From NCBI RefSeq assembly GCF_004345855.1, contig NZ_SLXN01000001.1, forward strand, positions 434,001 to 498,000: DNA of 64,000 bases, written 5' to 3'. Each line of letters begins with the position of its first letter. Position 1 is the stretch's first letter. Both the position numbers and the translations under genes were made by a program. Under the pieces are notes generated by a model, which ran no database searches, was not told the origin of the DNA, and worked only from the letters and a program-made list of their open reading frames with translations. Shown here one piece after another: positions 21,487 to 30,068 of this stretch. Source of the stretch: Sphingomonas sp. BK235 (GTDB lineage: Bacteria > Pseudomonadota > Alphaproteobacteria > Sphingomonadales > Sphingomonadaceae).

Positions 21487-22824
21487 ATGGCAAGGAAATA
21501 TTTCGGAACCGACGGTATTCGGGGGCTGACCAACGCCGGCGCGATGACCGCGGAGATGGCGATGAAGGTCGGCATGGCCGCGGGGCGGCACTTCCTGCGC
21601 GGCGCGCACCGCCACCGCGTCGTCATCGGCAAGGACACCCGGCTCTCGGGCTATATGCTCGAGAGCGCGCTCCAGGCCGGCTTCACCAGCGTCGGGATGG
21701 ACGTCACGCTCGTCGGTCCGATGCCGACCCCCGCGGTGGCGATGCTGACCAAGTCGATGCGCGCCGACATGGGCGTGATGATCTCCGCCAGCCACAATCC
21801 CTTCGCCGACAACGGCATCAAATTGTTCGGCCCCGACGGCTACAAGCTGTCGGACGAGGACGAGGAGGCGATCGAGGCCGCGATCGACGGCGACGTCGCG
21901 CTCGCGCCCGCCGGTGAGATCGGCCGCGCCAAGCGGATCGACGACGCGCGCGGTCGCTACATCCATTTCGCCAAGTCGACCTTCCCCGCCGACCTGCGGC
22001 TCGACGGGCTCAAGGTGGTGGTGGATTGCGCCAACGGCGCCGCCTATCAGGTCGCGCCCGAGGCGCTGTGGGAGCTCGGCGCCGATCTCGTCCAGATCGG
22101 GGTCAGCCCCAACGGGCTCAACATCAACGACCGCATCGGCTCCACCCACCCCGAGGCGCTGTCCGCGGCGGTGGTGGAGCATGGTGCCGCGATCGGGATC
22201 GCGCTGGACGGCGACGCCGACCGGCTGATCGTGGTCGACGAGCGCGGCCGCGTGATCGACGGCGACCAGCTGATGGCGACGATCGCGGCGAGCTGGGCGC
22301 GCGCGGGCCGGCTCGCCGGGGGCGGGCTGGTCGCCACGGTGATGTCGAACCTGGGGCTGGAACGCCATCTGGCGGCGCAGGGGCTGGGCCTGATCCGCAC
22401 CAAGGTCGGCGACCGCCACGTGCTCGAGGCGATGCGGCGGCGCGGCTACAATGTCGGCGGGGAGCAATCGGGGCACATCATCCTGTCCGATTACGCCACC
22501 ACCGGGGACGGGTTGGTCGCCGCGCTCCAGGTGCTGGCCGAAGTGTGTCGCGCCGGGGCGCCCGCGAGCGAGGTGCTGCATCGCTTCGACCCGCTGCCCC
22601 AGTTGCTCAAGAACGTCCGCTTCGCGGGCGGGCGTCCGCTCGAGGCGGAGTCGGTCAGGCAGGTGATCGCGGCGGCCGAGGCCGAGCTGGCGGGCAATGG
22701 GCGGCTGGTGATCCGTCCCTCGGGCACCGAGCCGGTGATCCGCGTCATGGCCGAGGGCGACGATCCGCAACAGGTCGAGCGGGTGGTCGACCGGATCTGC
22801 GACGCGGTGCGCGCCGCCGCCTGA
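21487..22824 (+). CDS. glmM: Phosphoglucosamine mutase GlmM
   Basis: Converts glucosamine-6-phosphate to glucosamine-1-phosphate for UDP-GlcNAc, peptidoglycan and LPS. 445 residues. The N-terminus [10 protein letters not shown] is diagnostic; the phosphoserine is Ser102 in [14 protein letters not shown], the metal loop is DGDADR and the phosphate-binding end is [15 protein letters not shown] 21487 follows GAGG. folP follows after 54 bases, the same linkage as glmM-folP in many proteobacteria. Confidence 0.96.
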   Translation: MARKYFGTDGIRGLTNAGAMTAEMAMKVGMAAGRHFLRGAHRHRVVIGKDTRLSGYMLESALQAGFTSVGMDVTLVGPMPTPAVAMLTKSMRADMGVMISASHNPFADNGIKLFGPDGYKLSDEDEEAIEAAIDGDVALAPAGEIGRAKRIDDARGRYIHFAKSTFPADLRLDGLKVVVDCANGAAYQVAPEALWELGADLVQIGVSPNGLNINDRIGSTHPEALSAAVVEHGAAIGIALDGDADRLIVVDERGRVIDGDQLMATIAASWARAGRLAGGGLVATVMSNLGLERHLAAQGLGLIRTKVGDRHVLEAMRRRGYNVGGEQSGHIILSDYATTGDGLVAALQVLAEVCRAGAPASEVLHRFDPLPQLLKNVRFAGGRPLEAESVRQVIAAAEAELAGNGRLVIRPSGTEPVIRVMAEGDDPQQVERVVDRICDAVRAAA

Positions 22825-22878
22825 TCGGGGCGGCCGCGCTCGCTTGCGCCGGCGGCGGGCGGGGGGCAGGGAGGTGCG

Positions 22879-23931
22879 ATGCCGCTCCGCCTCCGCCCCG
22901 TGCAGTTCGTCGACTCGCCCTTCGCTTATCCGGACGGCGCGGCGGTGCGGCTGGCGGGCGGGCTGCTCTGGTTCGCGGCCTATGAGGTCAGCGGCGATGG
23001 CCCGACGCGCGTCGTGCCGGTCGGCGAGATCGGCACGCTGGGAGAGCGTGCGGCGATGCTCCATGACCGCATCGTCGCGCCGCGCGCGCCGCTGAGACTC
23101 GGTGAGCGCGTGCTGCGGCTCGACCAGCCGCAGGTCGCCGCGATCCTCAACGTCACGCCCGACAGTTTCTCCGACGGCGGCGCGCACCGCGACGACCCGG
23201 CCGCCGCGGCCGCGGCCGGGGTGGCGCTGGCGGCGGCGGGCGCCGCGCTGATCGACGTCGGCGGCGAGTCGACCCGGCCGGGCGCGACGCTGGTGTGGGA
23301 AGAGGATGAGGCGCGCCGGGTCGTCCCCGTGATCGAGCGCCTGACGCGCGCGGGCGTGCTGGTCTCGATCGATACGCGCAAGGCGCCGGTGATGGACGCG
23401 GCGCTGGCCGCGGGCGCGGCGATCGTCAACGACGTGTCGGCGCTGCTGTGGGACGATCGTTCCGCCGCGGCCGTGGCGCGCGCGGGGGCGCCGGTGATCC
23501 TGATGCACTCCCCCGATCCGCGCGCGGGCGGGCACGGGCGGCAGGGCTATGCGGACGTCGTCGCCGAGGTGTTCGACTGGCTCGAGGCGCGCGTGGAGGC
23601 GGTGGTCGCCGCCGGGATCGACCGCGCGCGCGTCATCGTCGACCCGGGCATCGGCTTCGGCAAGTCGCTGTCGGACAATCTCGCGCTGCTCAACGCGCTG
23701 CCGATGCTGCACGCGCTGGGCTGCGCGGTGATGCTGGGCGCCAGCCGCAAGCGGATGATCGGCGCGCTCAGCAACGAGGCGCCCGTGGGGGAGCGGCTGG
23801 GCGGCTCGGTCGCGCTGGCGCTCGCCGGCGCGAATGCCGGGGTGCAGTTGCTGCGCGTCCACGATGTCGCCGAGACGGTGCAGGCGCTGCGGGTGTGGCG
23901 CGGGCTGCGCGACCGCGCGCTGGTCGGGTGA
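22879..23931 (+). CDS. folP: Dihydropteroate synthase FolP
   Basis: Condenses pterin pyrophosphate with p-aminobenzoate in folate synthesis; target of sulfonamides. 350 residues, about 70 longer than E. coli FolP because of an N-terminal extension (residues 1-85). The core has ILNVTPDSFSDGG, DVGGESTRPGA, SIDTRKAPVMDAAL, NDVSALLWD, DPGIGFGKSLSDN and GASRKRMIG. ATG 22879 follows GGGAGG. folA lies elsewhere in this window (39000). Confidence 0.95.
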   Translation: MPLRLRPVQFVDSPFAYPDGAAVRLAGGLLWFAAYEVSGDGPTRVVPVGEIGTLGERAAMLHDRIVAPRAPLRLGERVLRLDQPQVAAILNVTPDSFSDGGAHRDDPAAAAAAGVALAAAGAALIDVGGESTRPGATLVWEEDEARRVVPVIERLTRAGVLVSIDTRKAPVMDAALAAGAAIVNDVSALLWDDRSAAAVARAGAPVILMHSPDPRAGGHGRQGYADVVAEVFDWLEARVEAVVAAGIDRARVIVDPGIGFGKSLSDNLALLNALPMLHALGCAVMLGASRKRMIGALSNEAPVGERLGGSVALALAGANAGVQLLRVHDVAETVQALRVWRGLRDRALVG

Positions 23932-23979
23932 CCGCGCGTCCCGTCAATTGATACCGCAGGTGCAACGACCTGAGGTAAC

Positions 23980-24879
23980 GTGCGTTGGCCGCGCATGATC
24001 GTCACCGCCGTTCCCCGCCTGACCCAGATCGTCCGCGAAGTCTGGAAGCCGCTGCTCCTGCTCTTCATCTGGGACGTGATCGTCACGGTCACTTACTACG
24101 TCCTGCCGTTCAAGGCGCCCGAGCTGCCGCTGACGCTGTTCGGCTCCGCGCTCGCGCTGTTCCTCGGCTTCCGCAGCAACTCCGCCTATCAACGCTGGTG
24201 GGAGGGACGGTCGTTGTGGGGGCTGATGATCAACGCCAGCCGCAACCTCGCGCGTGCGGCGCGCAACTTCCTGCCCGATCCCGAGGCGCGCGACATGAAG
24301 CGCACGATCGTGCTGCGCCAGATCGCTTATGTGAACGCGCTGCGCTGCCAGTTGCGCAAGCAGAAAGCCGACGACGCGGTGCTGCGGTTCCTGTCGAAGG
24401 GCGAAGCGGATTTCGCGCTGTCGCGCACCAACATCGCCAACGGCATCGTCGACGGCACCGGCCGGCGCGTCAATCTGGCGCGCGAGAACGGGTGGATCGA
24501 CACGATCCAGCAGGCGTCGATCGAGCGCGTGCTGATCGACATCGCCAACGCGCAGGGCGGGATGGAGCGGCTCAAGAACACGCCCCTACCCAATCAATAT
24601 CGCTTCTTCCCGATGATCTTCACCCATCTGTTCTGCATCCTCCTGCCGATCGGGCTGGTGGAGACGCTGGGCTTCGCCACGCCGCTCGGTTCGACCGTCG
24701 CGGGGCTGATGTTCCTGGCGGTGCTGGCGATCGGCGACGATCTGGTCGATCCCTTCGCCAATACGGTGCACGACCTGCCGCTGCTGGCGATGTGCCGGAC
24801 GATCGAGATCGACCTGTTGCAGTCGATCGGCGAGGAGGCACCCGAGCCGATGCAACCCGATAATGGCGTGCTGTGGTAA
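23980..24879 (+). CDS. Bestrophin-family ion channel-like protein
   Basis: Bacterial bestrophin homologue (formerly UPF0187), about 299 residues, a likely pentameric ion channel of the inner membrane. Features are VWKPLLLLFIWDVIVTVTYY (first helix), FLGFRSNSAYQRWWEGRSLW, GGMERLKNTPLPNQYRFF and the C-terminal GDDLVDPFANTVHDLPLLAM. GTG 23980 has GAGG four bases upstream; ATG 23995 is an alternative start five codons in. Which ion it carries cannot be told from sequence. Confidence 0.88.
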   Translation: MRWPRMIVTAVPRLTQIVREVWKPLLLLFIWDVIVTVTYYVLPFKAPELPLTLFGSALALFLGFRSNSAYQRWWEGRSLWGLMINASRNLARAARNFLPDPEARDMKRTIVLRQIAYVNALRCQLRKQKADDAVLRFLSKGEADFALSRTNIANGIVDGTGRRVNLARENGWIDTIQQASIERVLIDIANAQGGMERLKNTPLPNQYRFFPMIFTHLFCILLPIGLVETLGFATPLGSTVAGLMFLAVLAIGDDLVDPFANTVHDLPLLAMCRTIEIDLLQSIGEEAPEPMQPDNGVLW

Positions 24880-24885
24880 GCCGTT

Positions 24886-24948
24886 CCCTCGCGCGGCGAG
24901 GGGGCGTCACGCGACGCCGATGCCCGGTCGGCGACGCTGAACGCCGAC
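24886..24948. terminator. Three consecutive hairpins in the convergent gap
   Basis: CCCTCGC/GCGAGGG (24886-24902), GGCGTC/GACGCC (24903-24918) and GTCGGCG/CGCCGAC (24927-24948) fill the 82-base gap between the bestrophin gene and the convergent regulator. No T-runs follow, but stacked GC hairpins of this kind commonly separate convergent genes. Confidence 0.5.
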
Positions 24949-24961
24949 CTCCACCGCGCGG

Positions 24962-26374
24962 TCAGGCCGCGCTGTCGATCCCGAGCTCGCCCAGCTTGCG
25001 GTAGAGCGTCGAGCGGCCGATGCCGAGCCGGCGTGCCACCTCGGTCATCCGCCCGCGATAATGCGTGATGGCGAGGCGGATCACGTCGGCCTCGATCTCC
25101 TCGATCGTGCGCAGATGCCCGTCGGGGCGGAACAGCGCCACCCCTGCCGCCTCGACGCGCGCCGCGCCGCGCGTGGCGCGCTGTCCGAGTGCCGCGATCT
25201 GCGGGAAGTCCGCGCGCGTCAGCGTGTCGCCCTCGCACAGCACCGCGGCGCGGAACAGCGCGTCCTGCAACTGGCGCACGTTGTTGGGCCAGTCGTAGCT
25301 CATCAGCAGCATCATCGCGTCGTCGCTGATGTCGAGCTGGCGCAGACCGGGCTGGCCCGCGATCCGCTCGAGCAGGTGACGCGTCAGCGCGGGGATGTCG
25401 CCGGCGCGATCGCGCAGCGGCGGGATCGCGACCGCGACCGCGTTGAGCCGGTAATAAAGGTCCTCGCGGAAGCGGCCCGCGCCGACCTCCTCGAGCAGCC
25501 GCTTGTTGGTGGCGGCGATCACGCGCACGTCGACCGCGCGCGCGTGGCGACCGCCGAGCGGCAGCACCTCGCCCGACTGGAGCGTGGCGAGCAGGCGCCG
25601 CTGCGCCTCGATCGGCAGGTGATCGACCTCGTCGAGGAACAGGGTGCCGCCATCGGCCTCGACCAGGCGCCCCTGCTTGCGCTCGAACGCGCCGGGGAAG
25701 GCGCCTTCCTCGTGGCCGAACAGCACGCTCTCGATCAGATTGGCCTGCACCGCGCCGCAATTGACGGTGACCCGCGGGCCGGTCGCACGCGGGCTGGCGG
25801 CGTGGATCGCCTCGGCGATCACTTCCTTGCCGACGCCGCTCTCGCCCTCGATCAGGACGGGGACGCGCGCGCGCGCGGCCTTGGCGGCGATCGTCAGCGC
25901 GGCGCGGAAGTCGGGCGCGGTACCGACGATCTCGTCGAACCCGAGCATGGCCGGGATCTTCTCGGTCAGCGGCCGCAGCTCGCCCGCCGCGGTGGCGGCG
26001 ACCGCGCGCTCCAGCGCCTGGAGCAGGCGCTCGGGCGCGAGCGGCTTGGCGAGATAATCGGTCGCGCCCGCGCGCATCGCGTCGACCGCCTGCGCCACCG
26101 ACGCCTGCGCGGTGAGCATCAGGATCGGCAGCTGCGCGCGATAGCCGCGCAGCTCGCCGATGACTCCCGCCGCGTCCCAGCCGCCCGCGGTCGGGTCGAG
26201 CAGGATCGCGTCGAGCTGCATGCCGTCCGGTGTCGATAGCGTCGCCACGGCGGTGGCGGGATCTTCGGCGAAGATCGCCCGCCAGCCGCCACGCGCGGCC
26301 AAGGTCCCGATGACGCGTCGTTGCGCGGCATCCTGGTCGACCAGCATCAGCAGACGTTGTCCGTTGCGCGTCAT
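24962..26374 (-). CDS. NtrC-type response regulator with altered GAFTGA loop (GAFPGA)
   Basis: Three-domain regulator of 470 residues. Receiver: about 1-125 with phospho-acceptor Asp60, Thr88 and Lys110. AAA+ sigma-54 activator domain: about 148-375 with Walker A GESGVGKE (177-184), Walker B LFLDEVD (246-252) and an arginine-finger region after RFREDLYYRLN. C-terminal Fis-type HTH: TEVARRLGIGRSTLYRKL. The sigma-54-contacting loop reads GAFPGA (224-229), with CCC for the invariant Thr ACC. It may thus activate sigma-54 poorly or work otherwise. No cognate kinase is adjacent. Confidence 0.9.
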   Translation of the reverse strand: MTRNGQRLLMLVDQDAAQRRVIGTLAARGGWRAIFAEDPATAVATLSTPDGMQLDAILLDPTAGGWDAAGVIGELRGYRAQLPILMLTAQASVAQAVDAMRAGATDYLAKPLAPERLLQALERAVAATAAGELRPLTEKIPAMLGFDEIVGTAPDFRAALTIAAKAARARVPVLIEGESGVGKEVIAEAIHAASPRATGPRVTVNCGAVQANLIESVLFGHEEGAFPGAFERKQGRLVEADGGTLFLDEVDHLPIEAQRRLLATLQSGEVLPLGGRHARAVDVRVIAATNKRLLEEVGAGRFREDLYYRLNAVAVAIPPLRDRAGDIPALTRHLLERIAGQPGLRQLDISDDAMMLLMSYDWPNNVRQLQDALFRAAVLCEGDTLTRADFPQIAALGQRATRGAARVEAAGVALFRPDGHLRTIEEIEADVIRLAITHYRGRMTEVARRLGIGRSTLYRKLGELGIDSAA

Positions 26375-26514
26375 GTTCGGCCTATTGTCTCGTGACTCTC
26401 TGCCTATCGCCTAACCGTGCTGAGTAAAGGCGGCCTTAAGCGACTGTGGCGATATTGCGTCCGCGACGTCGCGCCTCTAGGCTCTCGATCGACACAGAGC
26501 GATACGAGGAAAAG

Positions 26515-26649
26515 ATGGCGGAGAGTAGCGCGGGGCGCGGCGACATCAAGGCGCACGAGGCGACCTATTCCGGCATGATCGGGTTGCTGAAATGGGGTGC
26601 GGTGGCCTGTTTCATCCTCGCCTTCTTCGTCATCTGGCTGATCGCGTAA
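26515..26649 (+). CDS. aa3-type cytochrome c oxidase subunit IV-like miniprotein
   Basis: 44-residue protein with a short soluble N-terminus and a single membrane helix (WGAVACFILAFFVIWLIA). The segment KAHEATYSGMIGLLKWG matches the bacterial COX4 family, whose members sit on the aa3 oxidase. ATG 26515 follows GAGGAAAAG. It is seven bases ahead of pntAA, so it is probably cotranscribed with the transhydrogenase genes, linking two membrane energy-conversion enzymes. Confidence 0.85.
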   Translation: MAESSAGRGDIKAHEATYSGMIGLLKWGAVACFILAFFVIWLIA

Positions 26650-26656
26650 CCGCGGC

Positions 26657-27784
26657 GTGAAGATCGCGGTCGTCAAGGAACAGGCGCCGGGCGAGCGTCG
26701 AGTCGCCGCCACGCCCGAGACCGTGCGCAAGTTCGCTGCGCTGGGCGCGTCCGTCGCGGTCGAGCATGACGCGGGGACAGAAGCCTCGATCGCCGATGCG
26801 GATTTCGCGGCGGCGGGCGCGACGCTGGGCGACCGCGGCGCGACGCTGGCCGCGGCCGACATCGTGCTGGCGGTGCAGCCGCCCGCGCCCGAGACGCTCG
26901 CCGGCGCGGCGCCGGGCGCCTGGGTGGCGGCGATCATGGCGCCGTTCGGCGAGGGCGGGCGCGCGCGCGTCGATGCCTATGCCGCGGCGGGCTACGAAGC
27001 ATTGGCGATGGACTTCATGCCGCGGATCACGCGCGCGCAGTCGATGGACGTGCTGTCGTCGCAGTCCAACCTCGCCGGCTACAAGGCCGTGCTCGATGCG
27101 GCGGCGGAATATGGCCGCGCCTTTCCGATGATGATGACCGCGGCGGGCACCGTGTCCGCCGCCAAGGTGTTCGTGATGGGGGTCGGCGTCGCGGGGTTGC
27201 AGGCGATCGCCACCGCGCGGCGGCTCGGCGCGCAGGTCTCGGCGACGGACGTGCGCTCGGCCACGCGCGAGCAGATCCTGTCGCTCGGCGCCAAGCCCGT
27301 GTTCGTCGAGGAGGTGGTGGGGATCGAGGGCGAGGGCAGCGGCGGTTATGCCGGCGAGATGTCGCCCGAATATCAGGCGGCGCAGGCGGCGTTGGTGTCG
27401 TCGCACATCGCCAAGCAGGACATCGTCATCACCACCGCGCTGATCCCCGGTCGCGCGGCGCCGCGGCTGGTGACCGACGCGCAGCTCGCGACGATGCGCG
27501 CGGGCAGCGTGCTGGTCGATCTGGCGGTGGAGCAAGGCGGCAATGTCGAGGGCGCGGTGGCGGGCGAGATCGTGGAGCGCCACGGCGTGCGGATCATCGG
27601 CCACCGCAACGTGGCGTCGCGACTGGCGGCCGATTCGGCGGCGCTCTACGCGCGCAACCTGTACAATTTCCTCTCCACCTTCTGGGACAAGGAGCAGGGC
27701 CGCCCGGTGCTCGACGAGGAGATCGGCGACGCGGTGCGGCTGACCCGCGGCGGCACGGTGGTGAACGCGAGGCTGGTGTCGTGA
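26657..27784 (+). CDS. pntA: NAD(P) transhydrogenase subunit alpha 1 (PntAA)
   Basis: Soluble NAD(H)-binding domain I of proton-translocating transhydrogenase, 375 residues. Conserved parts are VVKEQAPGERRVAATPETV, the RQD-loop equivalent SSQSNLAGYKAVLDAA, the Rossmann motif VMGVGVAGLQAIATARRLGA and TALIPGRAAPRLV. It starts with GTG 26657. As in other alphaproteobacteria the alpha chain is split, with the membrane part encoded by pntAB. Here a hicAB pair separates the two genes; its first ATG abuts the pntAA TGA. Confidence 0.95.
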   Translation: MKIAVVKEQAPGERRVAATPETVRKFAALGASVAVEHDAGTEASIADADFAAAGATLGDRGATLAAADIVLAVQPPAPETLAGAAPGAWVAAIMAPFGEGGRARVDAYAAAGYEALAMDFMPRITRAQSMDVLSSQSNLAGYKAVLDAAAEYGRAFPMMMTAAGTVSAAKVFVMGVGVAGLQAIATARRLGAQVSATDVRSATREQILSLGAKPVFVEEVVGIEGEGSGGYAGEMSPEYQAAQAALVSSHIAKQDIVITTALIPGRAAPRLVTDAQLATMRAGSVLVDLAVEQGGNVEGAVAGEIVERHGVRIIGHRNVASRLAADSAALYARNLYNFLSTFWDKEQGRPVLDEEIGDAVRLTRGGTVVNARLVS

Positions 27785-28030
27785 ATGCGCGGGGACAAGC
27801 TGCTCGCCGCCATGCGGGCCAATCCTCACGACTGGCGGATCACCGACGTGGAGCGGCTCTGCCGTGCTCATGGCCTGACCTGCCTGCCGCCGCGGCACGG
27901 CTCGCATTATAAGGTGACCCACCCGGCGATGCAGGCGATCCTTACCATCCCATCCCGTCGACCGATCAAGCCGGTCTACATCCGCGATCTCGTGCACATG
28001 GTCGACGCGGTTGCCGGGGAGAGCCGATGA
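27785..28030 (+). CDS. hicA: HicA-type toxin (putative mRNA interferase)
   Basis: 81-residue HicA family protein with a double-stranded-RNA-binding-like fold. The catalytic His is probably His41 in RHGSHYKVTHP; LTIPSRRPIKPVYIRDLVHMV matches the C-terminal strand and helix of HicA. HicA toxins cleave mRNA and stall translation until neutralised by HicB. Its ATG directly follows the pntAA stop (TGAATG) and no separate ribosome site is visible, so expression should follow pntAA. The TGA overlaps hicB (ATGA). Confidence 0.85.
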   Translation: MRGDKLLAAMRANPHDWRITDVERLCRAHGLTCLPPRHGSHYKVTHPAMQAILTIPSRRPIKPVYIRDLVHMVDAVAGESR

Positions 28031-28242
28031 ACCCGCATGCCTATGAGGTCGACATCCGACCCCTCGCCGAGGCGGATGGTGGGGGCTTCGTCGCGATCGT
28101 CCCCGATCTGCCGGGCTGCCGCTCAGACGGCGAGACGCCGCATGAGGCGCTTACCAACGCCTATGATGCGGTGCTGAGCTGGATCGAGGCGGCCGAGGCG
28201 CTCGGTCGCGAGATCCCGGCGCCACGCCGCGTGCCGGCATGA
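28027..28242 (+). CDS. hicB: HicB-type antitoxin, short form
   Basis: 71-residue HicB family protein with the partial RNase H fold: YEVDIRPLAEADGGGFVAIV, PDLPGCRSDGETPHEALTNAYDAVLSWIEAAEALG. It should bind HicA and block its active site. The C-terminal DNA-binding (HTH or ribbon-helix-helix) domain found in longer HicB proteins is absent; the protein ends APRRVPA. It overlaps hicA by four bases. Without a DNA-binding domain it is unlikely to repress its own promoter, consistent with life inside the pnt operon. Confidence 0.85.
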   Translation: MNPHAYEVDIRPLAEADGGGFVAIVPDLPGCRSDGETPHEALTNAYDAVLSWIEAAEALGREIPAPRRVPA

Positions 28243-28257
28243 GAGCGGAGCGATAAC

Positions 28258-28554
28258 ATGGACTTCGTCGCGATCCTGTCGATCTTCGTGCTGGCGTGCT
28301 TCGTCGGCTATTACGTCGTCTGGTCGGTCACGCCGGCGCTGCACACGCCGCTGATGGCGGTGACCAACGCGATATCGAGCGTCATCATCGTCGGCGCGCT
28401 GATCGCTGGCGCGGCGGCGGGGAGCACCGGTTCGAAATGGCTCGGGCTCGTCGCGGTGGTGCTCGCCAGCGTCAACATCTTCGGCGGCTTCGCGGTGACG
28501 CAGCGGATGCTCGCCATGTACAAGAAGAAGGAGCGGTCGTCGCCGCGGCCGTGA
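28258..28554 (+). CDS. NAD(P) transhydrogenase subunit alpha 2 (PntAB)
   Basis: 98-residue membrane protein corresponding to the first part of the transhydrogenase membrane domain (usually three or four helices). Landmarks are YVVWSVTPALHTPLMAVTNA and GLVAVVLASVNIFGGFAVT, nearly invariant in the family. ATG 28258 has GAGCGGAG upstream, 15 bases after hicB. It joins PntAA and PntB in the proton-translocating complex of the inner membrane. Confidence 0.94.
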   Translation: MDFVAILSIFVLACFVGYYVVWSVTPALHTPLMAVTNAISSVIIVGALIAGAAAGSTGSKWLGLVAVVLASVNIFGGFAVTQRMLAMYKKKERSSPRP

Positions 28555-28567
28555 GGGGGAGAACAGA

Positions 28568-30064
28568 GTGGAGCATGTCGCGGTAAACCCTTGGGTCGCG
28601 CTGGCCTATCTGATCGCCGGCGTGTGCTTCATCCTGGCGCTGCGCGGGCTGTCGAGCCCGGCGACGAGCCAGCGCGGCAATCGCTTCGGCATGATCGGCA
28701 TGGGCGTGGCGGTGGTGACGACGCTCGTCACCCACGTGCCGCTCGCCACCACGCTGGTCGAGGGTGAGGATTATGCCGCGCTGATCGCGCGCGTCGATTA
28801 TGCCGCGGCGTTCGAGATCGTCGCCGCGATCGCGCTCGGCGCGGTGATCGGCGTCGGCGTCGCCCGACGCATCGCCATGACCGCGATGCCGCAGCTCGTC
28901 GCGGCGTTCCACAGCCTGGTCGGGCTCGCCGCGGTGCTGGTCGCCGCCGCGGCCTTCCTCAACCCGGTCGCCTTCGGCATCGCGGTGCCGGTGCTGTTCC
29001 CCGACGGCACCGCCGCGGCGCTGATCAACCCGGTCAGCCGCGTCGAGATGGGGCTGGGCGTCGCGATCGGCGCGATCACCTTCTCGGGCAGCGTGATCGC
29101 CTTCCTCAAGCTCAACGGCAACATGGGCGGCAAGCCGATCCTGCTGCCCGGTCGGCACGTCATCAATCTCGGCGTGCTCGCCGCGATCCTGCTGCTCGTG
29201 GCCTATTTCACCGTCGACCAGTCGCCCTGGGTGTTCTGGACGGTGACCCTGCTGTCGTTCGCGATCGGCTTCCTGCTGATCGTCCCGATCGGCGGCGCGG
29301 ACATGCCCGTCGTCGTGTCGATGCTCAACAGCTATTCGGGCTGGGCCGCCGCGGCGATGGGCTTCACCCTGCACAATGCGGCGATGATCATCACCGGCGC
29401 GCTGGTCGGATCGTCGGGCGCGATCCTCAGCTACATCATGTGCCGGGCGATGAACCGCAGCTTCGTCAGCGTGATCGCCGGCGGCTTCGGCGCCGAGGCG
29501 GGCGGCAGTGGGAGCGGCGCGGCGGCGAGCGACCGCGCGTGGAAGCGCGGCTCGGCCGAGGACGCCGCCTTCCTGATGAGCCAGGCCGAGCAGGTCATCA
29601 TCGTGCCCGGCTATGGCATGGCGGTGGCGCAGGCGCAGCACGTGCTGCGCGAGATGGGGGACAAGCTCAAGGCGCATGGCGTGCGCGTCAAATATGCCAT
29701 CCACCCGGTGGCGGGGCGGATGCCCGGGCATATGAACGTGCTGCTCGCCGAGGCCAACGTCCCCTATGACGAGGTGTTCGAGCTGGAGGACATCAACTCC
29801 GAGTTCGCGCAGACCGACGTCGCCTTCGTGATCGGCGCCAACGACGTGACCAACCCGGCGGCCAAGACCGACCGCAGCTCGCCGATCTACGGCATGCCCG
29901 TGCTCGACGTCGAAAAGGCCAAAACGGTTCTCTTCATCAAACGGTCGATGGGCGGAGTCGGCTATGCTGGAGTCGACAACGAGGTCTTCTACCGGGACAA
30001 TACGATGATGCTGCTCGCCGACGCCAAGAAGATGGTGGAAGAAATCGTCAAGTCGCTCGACTGA
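28568..30064 (+). CDS. pntB: NAD(P) transhydrogenase subunit beta (PntB)
   Basis: 498 residues: an N-terminal membrane part with about nine helices, and a C-terminal NADP(H)-binding domain III (GYGMAVAQAQHVLREMG, HPVAGRMPGHMNVLLAEANV, FVIGANDVTNPAAKTD). Together with PntAA and PntAB it makes NADPH from NADH using the proton gradient. Start GTG 28568 with GGGGGAGAA upstream. The next gene starts four bases after its stop. Confidence 0.96.
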   Translation: MEHVAVNPWVALAYLIAGVCFILALRGLSSPATSQRGNRFGMIGMGVAVVTTLVTHVPLATTLVEGEDYAALIARVDYAAAFEIVAAIALGAVIGVGVARRIAMTAMPQLVAAFHSLVGLAAVLVAAAAFLNPVAFGIAVPVLFPDGTAAALINPVSRVEMGLGVAIGAITFSGSVIAFLKLNGNMGGKPILLPGRHVINLGVLAAILLLVAYFTVDQSPWVFWTVTLLSFAIGFLLIVPIGGADMPVVVSMLNSYSGWAAAAMGFTLHNAAMIITGALVGSSGAILSYIMCRAMNRSFVSVIAGGFGAEAGGSGSGAAASDRAWKRGSAEDAAFLMSQAEQVIIVPGYGMAVAQAQHVLREMGDKLKAHGVRVKYAIHPVAGRMPGHMNVLLAEANVPYDEVFELEDINSEFAQTDVAFVIGANDVTNPAAKTDRSSPIYGMPVLDVEKAKTVLFIKRSMGGVGYAGVDNEVFYRDNTMMLLADAKKMVEEIVKSLD

Positions 30065-30068
30065 CGCC

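Noticed and set aside
20149..23862. Very long minus-strand open frame (over 1200 codons) across folP, glmM and the symporter
   Set aside because: Only its end (20149-21417) is a real gene; the rest runs antisense to the well-supported glmM and folP and is low in hydrophobic residues.
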